A stretch of 64,000 nucleotides of DNA. Origin: Streptomyces sp. NBC_00670 (GTDB lineage: Bacteria > Actinomycetota > Actinomycetes > Streptomycetales > Streptomycetaceae). The notes beneath the pieces are model-generated. The model saw nothing but the letters and a program-made list of their open reading frames with translations. It had not been told where the DNA came from and ran no database searches. A program made the translations under genes and the position numbers. Position 1 is the first letter of the stretch, and each line of letters starts with the position of its first letter. The stretch spans positions 4,403,001-4,467,000 of the forward strand of contig NZ_CP109017.1 in the NCBI RefSeq assembly GCF_036226765.1. The letters run 5' to 3'. Below, one piece after another: positions 1 to 8,181 of the stretch.

Positions 1-1
1 C

Positions 2-91
2 CTCCTGACGACCGAGACCCTGGTCGTCGAGAAGAAGGAAGAAGAAGAGCCGGCCGCCGCAGCGGGCCACAGCCACGGCCACGCCCACTGA
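2..91 (+). CDS. groEL1: Chaperonin GroEL1, C-terminal end only (5' truncated)
   Basis: Only the last 29 codons are in the window. They end in an acidic Glu/Lys run followed by a His-rich tail (GHSHGHAH). Ordinary GroEL ends in a Gly-Met-rich tail. The His-rich tail marks the GroEL1-type second chaperonin of actinobacteria, which is usually encoded just after groES and can bind metal through the tail. The position upstream of whiD, the ECF sigma gene and guaB fits groEL1 of Streptomyces and Mycobacterium. Reading frame and stop are clear; the identity rests on the tail and on synteny, because the ATPase and apical domains lie outside the window. Confidence 0.87.
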   Translation, partial: LLTTETLVVEKKEEEEPAAAAGHSHGHAH

Positions 92-110
92 GCACCCACA
101 CCACACGGTT

Positions 111-137
111 CCCCGCGCCCCCGCAAGGGGCGCGGGG
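111..137 (+). terminator. groEL1 terminator hairpin
   Basis: A perfect 11-bp stem (CCCCGCGCCCC / GGGGCGCGGGG) with loop CGCAA starts 20 nt after the groEL1 stop. No long T-run follows, which is common for Streptomyces terminators. Confidence 0.7.
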
Positions 138-189
138 CTGTGTTGTCTGCGCGGCTCCGCCGCGCTGGGCGCGAGGAGTCACCGTGCCC

Positions 190-314
190 CGATAGGGGCG
201 CGGGGAACTGCGCGAGAAGCCCCACCGGCGGTCGGCCGACAACGCACCCCGGGGTCCAAGGGGCGGAGCCCCTTGAAGGGACGGGAAGGGTAGGGGCGGC
301 GGGGGCGAGAAAGG
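190..314 (+). repeat. Dispersed Streptomyces intergenic repeat, left copy
   Basis: Two blocks occur here that come back near the other end of the window. The 21-bp block at 195-215 (GGGGCGCGGGGAACTGCGCG plus A) is identical to 62583-62603. The block at 246-314 is about 85-90% identical by eye to the reverse complement of about 62307-62374. Nothing here looks coding. It appears to be a repetitive intergenic element rather than part of either flanking gene. Confidence 0.7.
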
Positions 315-372
315 CCCGTTGTCAGTGCCACACGCCATGATGCGAGGGCAGAGGACGACAGGGGAGGGCTCC

Positions 373-801
373 ATGCGCACACCCGTCACGGGCGAGGTCC
401 ACGTCCACTACTGGCAGCTCTACGTCGAGAGCAACCCCGACGAACCAACCCCGGACCTCGCCGAGGCATACGCAGGCCGGCAGAACGGCCTCTGCGGAGC
501 CGCAGTCCCCGGCGCACTCGAACTGACGGAGCTGAGGCCGCTGCCGAGAGGCACGGGGCACGGCCTGGCGGCGCTGGTCACACTCACCGACCCGTCCCTC
601 GCCTCGTCCGGCCCCCACCTCATCTCCCCACCGCACGTCGCCCTCCCCGCCGTGATCGCCGCCGCCGACCCCGACCCGCTGCGCGCCGCACTGGACGCGG
701 AGCGCGCGGCGGTGAGCACGTACGGCGAGCACTACCCGGCCCTCCTGACGGAGATACGCGCGGCCTGCGCGACGGAAGAGGACCCGATCGCACAGCGCTG
801 A
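373..801 (+). CDS. Hypothetical protein, 142 aa
   Basis: I do not recognise a family. The chosen ATG (reading MRTPVTGEVHVHYWQLYV) has GGGGAGG seven bases upstream; the frame stays open upstream to 319 but without a better start. The protein is soluble, acidic and without signal peptide or membrane segment. Its N-terminal part resembles small actinobacterial 'YWQLYVES' proteins of unknown function, and the second half is Ala/Asp-rich and probably helical. It stands alone between the groEL1 terminator and a convergent TetR gene. The GC3 pattern is typical of coding DNA and the opposite-strand frames are shadows. Confidence 0.75.
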   Translation: MRTPVTGEVHVHYWQLYVESNPDEPTPDLAEAYAGRQNGLCGAAVPGALELTELRPLPRGTGHGLAALVTLTDPSLASSGPHLISPPHVALPAVIAAADPDPLRAALDAERAAVSTYGEHYPALLTEIRAACATEEDPIAQR

Positions 802-841
802 AAGTGAGAGGCGCCACGGGGGCGCGAGCGGCCCGCGCCGC

Positions 842-1414
842 TCACCGCTCGCGCCCCTCGCCCCCCGCCGCCCGCCTCAGCACCGCACTGGCGACCACGT
901 CGAAAAGATGACCGGCGCGCGGCGCGAGCGACGGCTGATCGCCGAGCCACGCGAGCGCCGAGATCAGCGCGAACAGATCGACGCCGTCGACGTCGGTCCG
1001 CGCCGCGCCCGCGTCCTGCGCACGCGTGAGCAGCCGCGTACCGGCCGCGCGCAGGGCGACGCAGGAGGCGTGGAGGGCCGACTCCTCGTCCTCCATCGCG
1101 GCCGCCATCAACGCCACGACCCCCCGGTACTCGTGCGTCAGCGCCACACAGTCACGCACCCATGCGACGAGCGCGTCCTCGGGCCGATGGGACGTCTCGA
1201 GGACGTCCGCCCGTGCCGTCAGCTCGTCGAAGCCCGTGCGGAGCAGGGCTTCGAGCAGCGCCTCGCGGCTCGGGAAGTGCCGGAGCAGCGTCGCGAGCCC
1301 CACCCCCGCCCGGCGGGCGATGTCGCGCAGGGAGACGTCGACGCCCTCCTCGGTGAGGGCGGTGCCCGCGACCGCGAGCAGATGGTCGTGGTTCTTCCTG
1401 GCGTCGGCCCGCAT
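842..1414 (-). CDS. TetR-family transcriptional regulator
   Basis: A 190-aa one-domain-plus-effector repressor. Residues about 10-55 form a TetR helix-turn-helix: VSLRDIARRAGVGLATLLRHFPSRE has the usual 'IA..AGVG..TLYRHFPSKE' shape. The rest is the variable helical ligand and dimer domain. It is divergent from an NADPH:quinone-type oxidoreductase, with a large palindrome between the two start codons, so it most likely represses both its own gene and the oxidoreductase and is released by an electrophilic or lipophilic ligand (inference). The ATG at 1414 is the first one in frame, and the gene ends 41 bp from the convergent hypothetical gene. Confidence 0.9.
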   Translation of the reverse strand: MRADARKNHDHLLAVAGTALTEEGVDVSLRDIARRAGVGLATLLRHFPSREALLEALLRTGFDELTARADVLETSHRPEDALVAWVRDCVALTHEYRGVVALMAAAMEDEESALHASCVALRAAGTRLLTRAQDAGAARTDVDGVDLFALISALAWLGDQPSLAPRAGHLFDVVASAVLRRAAGGEGRER

Positions 1415-1467
1415 GGCGTCCCTTGACTCTTCCCTTGACTATCCGGATCAGTGAACCGTATCTTTCT

Positions 1468-1501
1468 GGATCAGTGGTCCGGATATCCGGATCGCTGATC
1501 C
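1468..1501. promoter_or_regulatory. 34-bp palindromic operator in the TetR/oxidoreductase divergent promoter
   Basis: The core TCCGGATATCCGGA (1478-1491) is a perfect 14-bp palindrome. It extends outwards to GGATCAG...CTGATCC with only two mismatched positions over 34 bp. A further half site (TATCCGGATCAGTG) lies at about 1439-1452. This is the size and placement expected of a TetR operator that accepts two dimers, 35 bp in front of the oxidoreductase start codon. Confidence 0.75.
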
Positions 1502-1536
1502 ATTCAGCGTAGCCCCGGCAGGAACGGGAGAGAACC

Positions 1537-2577
1537 ATGTCCGCACAGACCCCGACGCAAGACCTGGCACGGACGATGAAGGCGATCCGGCTGCACGGGT
1601 TCGGCGGCCCCGAGGTGTTGCGCCACGAGGAGGTGCCGGTGCCCGAACCGGGCCCGGGCGAGGTGCTCGTCCGCGTGCACGCGGCCGGCCTCAACCCCCC
1701 CGACTGGTACGCGCGGGAGGGCATGCCCGACGTGCCCCCCGAGCTGAGGCCCCCGTTCGCACTCCCGCTGATCCCCGGCACCGACATCTCGGGCGTGGTC
1801 GAGGCCGTCGCCCCGGGCGTCGACGGCTTCGCGGCCGGGGACGAGGTGTTCGGCCTCCTGCGCTTCCCCGCCGCCCTCCAGGCCGGCGCCTACGCCGAGT
1901 ACGTCACCGCCCCGGCCTCCGACCTCGCCCTCAAGCCGGCGTCCGTCGACCACGTGCAGGCCGCCGCCCTGCCCATGTCGGGGTTGACGGCGTGGCAGTA
2001 CCTGATCGAACTGGGGCACGACCACCCCTCGCCGTTCCAGGAGGCCCGGCACCGCCCGATGGCGCTCGGCGAGGGCACCACGGTGCTGGTCAACGGCGCC
2101 GCCGGCGGCGTCGGCCACCTCGCCCTGCAACTGGCCAAGTGGAAGGGCGCCCGGGTCGTCGCCGTGGCCTCCGGCGCCCACGAGGCGTTCCTGCGCGAGC
2201 TCGGCGCGGACGAGTTCATCGACTACACCAAGGAACGGCCCGAGGAGGCCGTCCGCGACCTCGACCTCGTCCTGGACACCGTCGGCGGTCCCCACAGCAG
2301 GCGCTTCCTGCGCACGCTCAGGCGTGGCGGAGCCCTCTACCCGGTCTACTTCGGCGAGTTCGACGACGAGGAGAACGCGGCGCTGGGCGTCACGGTCACC
2401 GCCACCCAGGTCCGCGCGAACGGCGCGCAACTGGCCGAGCTGGGACAGCTGCTCGACGCGGGCACGCTCCGCGTCGCGATCGACAGCACGTTCCCCCTCG
2501 CAGACGTCCGCACCGCGCACGCACGCGCCGCCCGGGGACACATCCGCGGCAAGATCGTCCTGGAGACCCGCGCCTGA
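1537..2577 (+). CDS. NADP-dependent zinc-free oxidoreductase (MDR / quinone oxidoreductase type)
   Basis: A 346-aa medium-chain dehydrogenase/reductase. The N-terminal GroES-like domain begins MKAIRLHGFGGPEVL and includes GPGEVLVRVHAAGLNPPDW. The Rossmann domain carries VLVNGAAGGVGHLALQLAKW for NAD(P)H binding. The structural-zinc cysteines of alcohol dehydrogenases are missing, so this is the quinone oxidoreductase branch. It probably reduces quinones or enones with NADPH in the cytoplasm. RBS-like AGAACC lies in front of ATG 1537; an internal ATG at residue 14 also aligns with family starts. Expression is probably controlled by the divergent TetR gene through the palindrome at 1468-1501. 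The C-terminal GKIVLE ending is complete. Confidence 0.9.
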   Translation: MSAQTPTQDLARTMKAIRLHGFGGPEVLRHEEVPVPEPGPGEVLVRVHAAGLNPPDWYAREGMPDVPPELRPPFALPLIPGTDISGVVEAVAPGVDGFAAGDEVFGLLRFPAALQAGAYAEYVTAPASDLALKPASVDHVQAAALPMSGLTAWQYLIELGHDHPSPFQEARHRPMALGEGTTVLVNGAAGGVGHLALQLAKWKGARVVAVASGAHEAFLRELGADEFIDYTKERPEEAVRDLDLVLDTVGGPHSRRFLRTLRRGGALYPVYFGEFDDEENAALGVTVTATQVRANGAQLAELGQLLDAGTLRVAIDSTFPLADVRTAHARAARGHIRGKIVLETRA

Positions 2578-2584
2578 TCCGTCC

Positions 2585-2607
2585 GAGAGGGCGTCCGACG
2601 CCCTCTC
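2585..2607. terminator. Bidirectional terminator between convergent genes
   Basis: GAGAGGGCG-TCCGA-CGCCCTCTC forms a perfect 9-bp stem 8 bp after the oxidoreductase stop. Its last bases overlap the stop codon of the convergent gene. Confidence 0.7.
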
Positions 2608-4477
2608 AGAGCAGCGCCCCCAGCGACAGCACCCGCTCCGAGAGCCGCCCCCGCAGCCGGCCCGCGTCCGTGTCGGCCTCGCCCTCGCCGAGCCAGTCCG
2701 CGGCGAGCAGCCGTTCGACGTGCGGGCCGAGTTCACCCGGCGGCAGACCACAGAACGCGGCGGCCCCGGCCAGGTCGAGACCGTCTTCCTCGACGCCGCC
2801 GAGCCGCCCGTCGGGGCGGACATGACCGGCGGTCCAGAGCGCGAGGAGCCGCGTCGCGGCACCCGCCTTCTTCTTGCGCAGCTTCCGGTCGCCCACCACC
2901 TTCTGCGCCCAGCCGGAGAGCCGCGCGCGGCTGACCTTGCCGAAGGAGAACGGACGGGAGTCGCCGGGCAGCAGCGTCGGGACGGTGATCTGGGCGGGGT
3001 CCTCGGAGCGGGCGACCAGCGCGTCGGCGACCGTGACCGACTCGGGCAGCCGCAGCCAGCCCGAGTCGAGGAGCTGTTCGAGCACCCGTTCGGCGTCGCC
3101 CTGCAGCCAGCCGGTGAAGTCCTGTCCGGTGACGTTCCCGAGGCCGGCGCGCGCGGCCCGCAGGGTGAGCATGAACACCGCGAGCCGCACCTCGGGCTCG
3201 GGGCGCGGCGAGTGGTCCCGGACGTGCGCGAGGACCGTACGGGCGTGTACGGCCTGGGCGCGGCTCAGCAGCCGCTCGACCGCCGGCCCGCCCTCGCCCA
3301 CGGGCACCCCGACGCGGTTCTCGTTCATCTGCCGGGCGGCCAGCGCGGCCTTCTCCGCCCGCTCCGCCTCCTCGCGCAGCGTCGAGTCACCGGTGACGTC
3401 GGCCCACAGGGCGAACGCGCGGGCCTTGCGGTCGTGAAGCCCGGCGAGGAGGGCGAGGTCGGGGTCGGGACGGCGCTGGTACTCACGGAACGCGTCGCCG
3501 AGCTCGATGAGTTCCAGCCGCAGGACGTCGGGCTGGAGGTCGTACGGCACGATCCGCTGCGCGATCTTCCCCCACCGCCGCGCCCGCCGGCCCGCCCCAC
3601 GCGCCCCACCGGCCCGAGCCCCCGGCACGCCGCCCCGCCCCTCCGCACCGGGCTTCGGCACGGGCCGGGCCTCCGACCCCGAGCCCCCACCGGAACCGGA
3701 ATCCGCGGCAGCGCCCGAAGCCGAGGCCGAAGACGGAGCCGCAGCCGGAGTCGCAGCCGGAGTCGAAGACCGAGCCGGAGCCGAGGGCCCGGCGGACGAT
3801 ACTCCGGACGTCACCCCGGCCGTCGCCCCGCAGTCGGAAAAGACGGCCACCGTCGCACCGCCACCGCCACCGCCACCACCGCCACCCCCCACCGGCTCCC
3901 GCTCCCCGCCCGAACTCGCCGTATGAGCCGCCACCGGGGCCGGAGCCGGAACCGGAGCCGAAGCCGTCGGCGATGCGGCCGTGTCCAGCACCCGACACCC
4001 CTGCGTGGCGGCCGCACACCGCGCGCACACCTCCGCGATCCGCCACAGCCGCCCCGCACGGTCCGCGAACACCGTCAGGACCACCGGCCCGCCGCACCGC
4101 CCCGCGCCCGCCGCGGACCGCGTCCCCGCACGCCGTCCCGTGAGGATCTCGGGGGAGTGCCAGCCGCAGTCGGCGGCCCGGCACCCACACCACGCCTCAC
4201 TACGCGGCCCGCCCCCCGCACGGACGCCGGCGAGATGCGTGTTGACGTGCGCGACCGCGGCCTTGCGCCCTTCGGGGGCGCCGGGCAGCCGCTGATCGCC
4301 GCAGTCGGGGGAGGAGCAACTGAGCCGCACCGCACCCGAGGAGGGACCGCCGAACGGATCGAGCCGCACCGTCCACACCCGCCCCGGCACCCGCCGCACG
4401 CCGGCCTCCGCCGCCACACCCCCCGCATTGGCGCCACCGACGAACAACTCGCCCCGACCACCGGTGTCCGCGCTCAC
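2606..4477 (-). CDS. Zinc-finger-like, low-complexity hypothetical protein, 623 aa
   Basis: Family unknown. The GTG start at 4477 (VSADTGGRGELF) has GGGGAGAGGG about 9 nt upstream; the frame is open further upstream but only through a low-complexity leader. The N-terminal 150 residues hold several Cys/His clusters (SCSSPDCG, then HVNTH, then WCGCRAADCGWH, then a CARC pair), which suggests one or more zinc sites. Residues about 180-290 are Ala/Pro/Gly/Ser-rich with a run of 12 Gly. The last 300 residues are ordinary folded sequence with helical character and tandem winged-helix-like segments (inference). It may be a DNA- or RNA-binding protein. It is the terminal gene before a bidirectional terminator. 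Confidence 0.75.
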   Translation of the reverse strand: MSADTGGRGELFVGGANAGGVAAEAGVRRVPGRVWTVRLDPFGGPSSGAVRLSCSSPDCGDQRLPGAPEGRKAAVAHVNTHLAGVRAGGGPRSEAWCGCRAADCGWHSPEILTGRRAGTRSAAGAGRCGGPVVLTVFADRAGRLWRIAEVCARCAAATQGCRVLDTAASPTASAPVPAPAPVAAHTASSGGEREPVGGGGGGGGGGGATVAVFSDCGATAGVTSGVSSAGPSAPARSSTPAATPAAAPSSASASGAAADSGSGGGSGSEARPVPKPGAEGRGGVPGARAGGARGAGRRARRWGKIAQRIVPYDLQPDVLRLELIELGDAFREYQRRPDPDLALLAGLHDRKARAFALWADVTGDSTLREEAERAEKAALAARQMNENRVGVPVGEGGPAVERLLSRAQAVHARTVLAHVRDHSPRPEPEVRLAVFMLTLRAARAGLGNVTGQDFTGWLQGDAERVLEQLLDSGWLRLPESVTVADALVARSEDPAQITVPTLLPGDSRPFSFGKVSRARLSGWAQKVVGDRKLRKKKAGAATRLLALWTAGHVRPDGRLGGVEEDGLDLAGAAAFCGLPPGELGPHVERLLAADWLGEGEADTDAGRLRGRLSERVLSLGALL

Positions 4478-5036
4478 GCGATGCCGCCCTCTCCCCTGTG
4501 CACGACCAGCCGCGCACGACCAGCCGTATACGACCTGCTGTGTGTAAGCCTGCTGTGTGTAAGCCTGCTGTGTAGGGACCCGCCGTCCGCGACCCGTCTC
4601 CGCCCGCGCCCGCGTCCGCCCCGCGGCCTCCCCCGCTCCGCGCGGACCGCCGCGACTGGACCGTACGCCGCAGCGGCACACCCCGTAAGGCCCGCACCAC
4701 GACAGATCACACGTTCGGGTGACACCCCTCACCCTCAGCGGCCGTCCGACGCCACCTCAATGACGCCCCGTCACGCGCACTGCCCGGTCGACTGCTTCTG
4801 CTTGAAGGGAAAAGGCCGCCGCGCACCGCATCATGACGTCAGCTCGTACCGTCCACCGTCCACCGTCCGCATAAGGACGTGCCTGCCGCCACAGCGGAGA
4901 GCTTCTGTCGACGACGGCGACGCTCTCCTCGCGGTGCGTGCCGCCGGCATCGCTCCCCTCCGCAGGCCACCGGGCGGGGCCGCGGCGGCGGATCCCGTCG
5001 AGCAGCATGAGCCGGCGCCCCACTGTTCCGCCGCGG
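4478..5036. other. 559-bp intergenic region
   Basis: This is the upstream region of the zinc-finger-like gene and the downstream region of the SDR gene. It contains the 15-bp tandem repeat listed separately. Around 4790-4880 there is a relatively AT-richer stretch with short CCGTCCA repeats. A minus-strand frame of about 88 codons exists at 4757-5023 but has no convincing RBS or family resemblance, so I do not call it. Confidence 0.5.
4534..4575. repeat. 15-bp tandem repeat, 2.8 copies
   Basis: The unit CCTGCTGTGTGTAAG occurs at 4534-4548 and 4549-4563, followed by a 12-bp partial copy. It lies about 57 nt upstream of the GTG start of the minus-strand zinc-finger-like gene, so in its 5' leader or promoter. 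Confidence 0.85.
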
Positions 5037-5810
5037 CTACCGCGGCCCGTACCGGCGGCCCGTGCGGGAGGTGATCGTGCCGAGGAGCGTGCGCGGTGTC
5101 AGTCTGGCCAGGCCCATGAGCGTCTTGTAGCGGGGGTCGGGGATGGACAGTGACTTGCCGCGGGCCAGGTCCGCCAGGGCCGCCGCGACGACCTTGTCCG
5201 CGTCGAGCCACATCCAGCCGGGGATGCTGTCCGTTCCCATCCCGGCCCGCTGGTGGAACTCGGTGCGGGTGAAGCCGGGGCACAGCGCCATCAGCCGTAC
5301 GCCGCTGCCCGCGAGGTCCTTCGCCGCGCCCTGGGTGAACTGCACGATCCACGCCTTGGACGCCCCGTACGTGCCGCGCGGGACGAACGCGGCGACGGAG
5401 GCCACGTTGACCACTCCACCGCGCCCGCGCTCCCGCATCGCCTCCGCCGCGGCCGATGTCAGCCGCAGGACCGCCTCGCAGTGCACCTTGATCATGCGGA
5501 GCTCGTCGGCCATGGCCACGTCCAGGTAGCGGCCCTTGTTGCCGAAGCCGGCGTTGTTGACCAGCAGGTCGACCGGGTGCGTACGGTCACCGAGGCGGGC
5601 GGCCACGGTGTCGATGCCGGCGTCCGTCGCGAGGTCCGCGGTGAGCACCTCGACCTCGACGCCGTGGCGGTCGTGCAACTCGGTCGCCTGCTCCCGCAGA
5701 CGTGTGGTGTCCCGGGCGACGAGAACGAGGCTGTGGCCGTCGGCCCCGAGCCGCCGCGCGAAGGCGGAACCGATTCCGGAGGTCGATCCCGTGATCAGAG
5801 CGGTAGTCAT
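5037..5810 (-). CDS. Short-chain dehydrogenase/reductase
   Basis: A 257-aa classical SDR. The cofactor loop is ALITGSTSGIGSAFARRL at residues 4-21, NNAG is at about 88-91, and the Ser-Tyr-Lys triad appears as NVASVAAF, then YGASKAW (Tyr/Lys). The substrate is not evident. The sequence resembles oxidoreductases of the DltE/YqjQ-like actinobacterial group, often linked with lipids or steroids. ATG 5810 begins the Rossmann strand directly (MTTALITG), as usual. The neighbours on the same strand are unrelated in function, so there is no clear operon. Confidence 0.9.
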   Translation of the reverse strand: MTTALITGSTSGIGSAFARRLGADGHSLVLVARDTTRLREQATELHDRHGVEVEVLTADLATDAGIDTVAARLGDRTHPVDLLVNNAGFGNKGRYLDVAMADELRMIKVHCEAVLRLTSAAAEAMRERGRGGVVNVASVAAFVPRGTYGASKAWIVQFTQGAAKDLAGSGVRLMALCPGFTRTEFHQRAGMGTDSIPGWMWLDADKVVAAALADLARGKSLSIPDPRYKTLMGLARLTPRTLLGTITSRTGRRYGPR

Positions 5811-5902
5811 GCGCCAAGGCTAGGTGCCCGGGCCGTCCCCAACGTTCCTCCGAGAGGGGGCGGCCCACGCAGGGTGCGCCGGAGGCACCGGATGACGGCC
5901 GC

Positions 5903-6289
5903 CTACAGGACGTGCGTCACCAGCAGGATGCCGAGGGCCAGTCCCGTCACGCCCATCATGTCGTAGTGCCTCCAGAGCGGTCTTCGGGAGATGAGCGCGG
6001 TCTCCGCGCGCTGGGGGGACGCCGGGTCGAAGAGGATCGTGACGCTGTCGCCTTCCCGGGTGCCCGGTGGGACGTCACTCTCGCCCGCGCTGTGTGTCCG
6101 CGTGACGCCGTCCGGCGTCGTGTAGCTCAGCAGGTACTGCGGACCTCCCCTGCCGCGCCATTGACGGTCGAAGCACCGTGCGGTGATCTCGAGGCCCCGG
6201 GAGCGCAGTATCAGCCGCCGCCGCATCTGCCACACCACCACCACCGCGAGCAGCGCCGCGAAGACGTCGTAGACGATTGTGTCGGACAC
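5903..6289 (-). CDS. DUF3592-like small membrane protein
   Basis: A 128-aa protein. The GTG start at 6289 (VSDTIVYDVF) has GGGGG 6-10 nt upstream. Membrane segments flank a central extracytoplasmic or loop domain: residues about 6-22 (VFAALLAVVVVWQMRRR) and about 110-127 (GVTGLALGILLVTHVL). Between them is a beta-rich stretch with 'YTTPDG..RTH' and 'G(D/E)SVTILFDPASPQRA', the signature of DUF3592 proteins. The function is unknown in the family. It lies between the SDR gene and the MOSC gene on the same strand with gaps of 90 and 76 bp, so co-transcription with the MOSC gene is possible. Confidence 0.8.
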   Translation of the reverse strand: MSDTIVYDVFAALLAVVVVWQMRRRLILRSRGLEITARCFDRQWRGRGGPQYLLSYTTPDGVTRTHSAGESDVPPGTREGDSVTILFDPASPQRAETALISRRPLWRHYDMMGVTGLALGILLVTHVL

Positions 6290-6365
6290 TTTTTTCCCCC
6301 GTTCCGTCACCGCATCGGTGAGCAGCATGAAAGCAGCACATGAGGGCGTGGGGTGGGACCTCTCC

Positions 6366-7049
6366 TCACGCCGGCGAGACCCCCCGAGCCGCCCGCAACC
6401 GCTCCAGCTCTTCACGCACCTCCGTGTGCAGCGCCGCTCCCGCCACCGCGAGCCGCGGCAGCAGCTCCCGCTCCGTCGTCGTCGCCCGGAACTCCAGCGT
6501 CGCCGTCACTCCGTGTCCCGGCCTCCGCACGATTTCCACCGCGTCGCCGGCCCGGATCACTCCCTCTTCGATCACCCGCAGATACGCCCCCGTGACCCCT
6601 TTCTGCGAGAACCGCTTCACCCAGCCCGGCTCCCCGAGATGCCCCTGGAACGTCCGGCACGGTATGCGTCCCGACGACACCTCCAGTACCGGACCGTCCT
6701 CGCCCCCGATCCGCCACCGCTCACCTATCTCCGCGCCCGAGACGTCCAGCCCCTCCGTCGTCAGGTTCTCCCCGAAGGCGCCGTTGCGCAGGCGGCGTCC
6801 CAGCTCGCGCTCCCACTCGTCCAGGTCCTCCCGCGCGTAGGCGTACACCGCCTGGTCGTTTCCGCCGTGGTGCCGTCTGTCGCACACCGCGTCACCGGCG
6901 AGCCCGCTCCCACCGATGCCCTTCGGCCCCGGCGCCGCCACCCGTACGGGGCCCTCCACCGGCCATTTGTCGATACCCGTCAGCCCCTCGGGCTGGTGGG
7001 TGTACGGCACGGCGAGGGGACGTCCGACGTTCAGGCTGAGAACTTTCAT
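6366..7049 (-). CDS. MOSC domain-containing protein (YiiM-like)
   Basis: A 227-aa MOSC (molybdenum cofactor sulfurase C-terminal) protein. The signatures are GFGENLTTEGLD-like sequence around residues 93-104 (here FGENLTTEGLDV) and the conserved Cys in SSGRIPCRTFQGHLG. Stand-alone MOSC proteins such as YiiM deal with sulfur-carrying Moco or 6-hydroxylaminopurine detoxification; the substrate here is not known. The ATG start at 7049 gives MKVLSLNVGRPLAV, the normal family N-terminus. It is divergent from the LysR gene, which sits 80 bp away and may regulate it. Confidence 0.9.
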   Translation of the reverse strand: MKVLSLNVGRPLAVPYTHQPEGLTGIDKWPVEGPVRVAAPGPKGIGGSGLAGDAVCDRRHHGGNDQAVYAYAREDLDEWERELGRRLRNGAFGENLTTEGLDVSGAEIGERWRIGGEDGPVLEVSSGRIPCRTFQGHLGEPGWVKRFSQKGVTGAYLRVIEEGVIRAGDAVEIVRRPGHGVTATLEFRATTTERELLPRLAVAGAALHTEVREELERLRAARGVSPA

Positions 7050-7129
7050 GCACGCAGAGTAACCGCCCGGACCTCAAAGTGTCCATGGGTTATTTCCCCT
7101 CTCGTCCAAGAAAGTCTTATGCTCGCCAG

Positions 7130-8050
7130 GTGATAGAGGCCCGCCATCTCCGCGTACTGCGCGCCGTCGCCACCACCGGCTCCTTCTCGGCCGCGGGGCG
7201 CCAACTGGGCTGCACCCAGCCCGCCGTCAGCCAGCAGATGAAGGCGCTGGAGGCGTCCGTCGGCACGCCGCTCCTCGTCCGCAGCGGCCGGGAGATGCGG
7301 CTGACCCAGGCCGGAGAGGCCCTCGTCCGGCACGCCTCCGGCATCCTCGCCGGGCTCACCGCGGCGGAGGAGGAGATCGCGGCCATCGCCGGGCTGCGCG
7401 CCGGCCGGGTGCGCCTGGTCTCCTTCCCCAGCGGCAGCTCCACGCTCGTCCCCACCGCCCTCGCCGCCCTGCGTGCCGCGCACCCCGGCACCCGGGTCTC
7501 CCTGGAGGAGGCCGAGCCGCCGCGGTCGGTCGAACTGCTGCGCGCGGGCGACTGCGACGTGGCCCTGGCGTTCCGCTACGCGGGCGCGACCGGAGCCGAG
7601 GAATGGGACGACCTGGTCGCGCGGCCCCTGCTCACCGACCGTCTCGTCGCACTGGTGCCCGAGCGCCATCGGCTGGCCGGCGCGGGTTCCCTCGCCATAG
7701 GCGACCTCGCCGCCGAACCGTGGATCGCCGGCTGTCCGCGCTGCCGCGGGCAGCTCGTCGAGGTGTGCCACGCCGCCGGCTTCACCCCCCGGATCGACTT
7801 CGCGACCGACGACTACCCGGCCGTGGTCGGCCTGGTCGGCGCCGGCCTCGGCGTGGCCGTCCTGCCGCAGCTCGCGGTGGAGTCCGTACGCCCCCGGGGT
7901 GCGCGCACGGTCACACTGGAGCCCGAGGTCCGGCGCGAGGTCGTCGCCCTCACCCTGCCCGACCTGGCACAGGTCCCGGCGGTGACGGCGACGCTGCGGG
8001 AACTGTCCCGTGCGGCCGGTCACCGGCGGGACGTTCCCGCGGAAAAGTAA
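7130..8050 (+). CDS. LysR-family transcriptional regulator
   Basis: A 306-aa LTTR. The N-terminal winged HTH is residues 1-60 (EARHLRVLRAVATTGSFSAAGRQLGCTQPAVSQQMKALE, shown in part) and the C-terminal substrate-binding domain is about 85-290. I chose GTG 7130 (VIEARHLRVL) because it matches the universal LTTR start; an in-frame ATG at 7085 would add an uncharged leader. The gene is divergent from the MOSC gene with an 80-bp shared promoter, the classic LTTR arrangement of autoregulation plus control of the neighbour. It is followed by a hairpin at 8052-8071. Confidence 0.88.
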   Translation: MIEARHLRVLRAVATTGSFSAAGRQLGCTQPAVSQQMKALEASVGTPLLVRSGREMRLTQAGEALVRHASGILAGLTAAEEEIAAIAGLRAGRVRLVSFPSGSSTLVPTALAALRAAHPGTRVSLEEAEPPRSVELLRAGDCDVALAFRYAGATGAEEWDDLVARPLLTDRLVALVPERHRLAGAGSLAIGDLAAEPWIAGCPRCRGQLVEVCHAAGFTPRIDFATDDYPAVVGLVGAGLGVAVLPQLAVESVRPRGARTVTLEPEVRREVVALTLPDLAQVPAVTATLRELSRAAGHRRDVPAEK

Positions 8051-8051
8051 G

Positions 8052-8071
8052 GGGCACGCACGCGCGTGCCC
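8052..8071 (+). terminator. Terminator hairpin after the LysR gene
   Basis: GGGCACGC-ACGC-GCGTGCCC is a perfect 8-bp stem with a 4-nt loop, starting 1 nt after the stop codon. Confidence 0.65.
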
Positions 8072-8084
8072 GGTGGAAAGTGTC

Positions 8085-8114
8085 GGAAGCGGAAGCGGAA
8101 GCGGAAGCGGAAGC
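8085..8114. repeat. GGAAGC hexanucleotide microsatellite, 5 copies
   Basis: Five exact tandem copies of GGAAGC lie in the 131-bp gap between the LysR gene and the convergent whiD gene. A unit of six bases makes it prone to slippage; it lies outside the coding frames. Confidence 0.95.
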
Positions 8115-8181
8115 AGCCGCAGCCCTGGTAATTCCGGAACGGGCCGGATCGAAACGCCGACGTATCGGAAAAAACGTTCCT

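Noticed and set aside
4757..5023. An 88-codon minus-strand frame in the 4.5-5.0 kb gap
   Set aside because: No RBS and no recognisable motif; composition does not clearly separate it from non-coding DNA.
2324..5074. A 916-codon plus-strand frame opposite the zinc-finger-like gene
   Set aside because: Pro/Arg-rich shadow. The minus-strand frame has Cys/His motifs, an SD at 4477 and a normal end.
8085..8114. (GGAAGC)5 as a CRISPR-like or regulatory array
   Set aside because: No spacers or dyad, and the location between convergent gene ends argues against an operator; it is a simple microsatellite.
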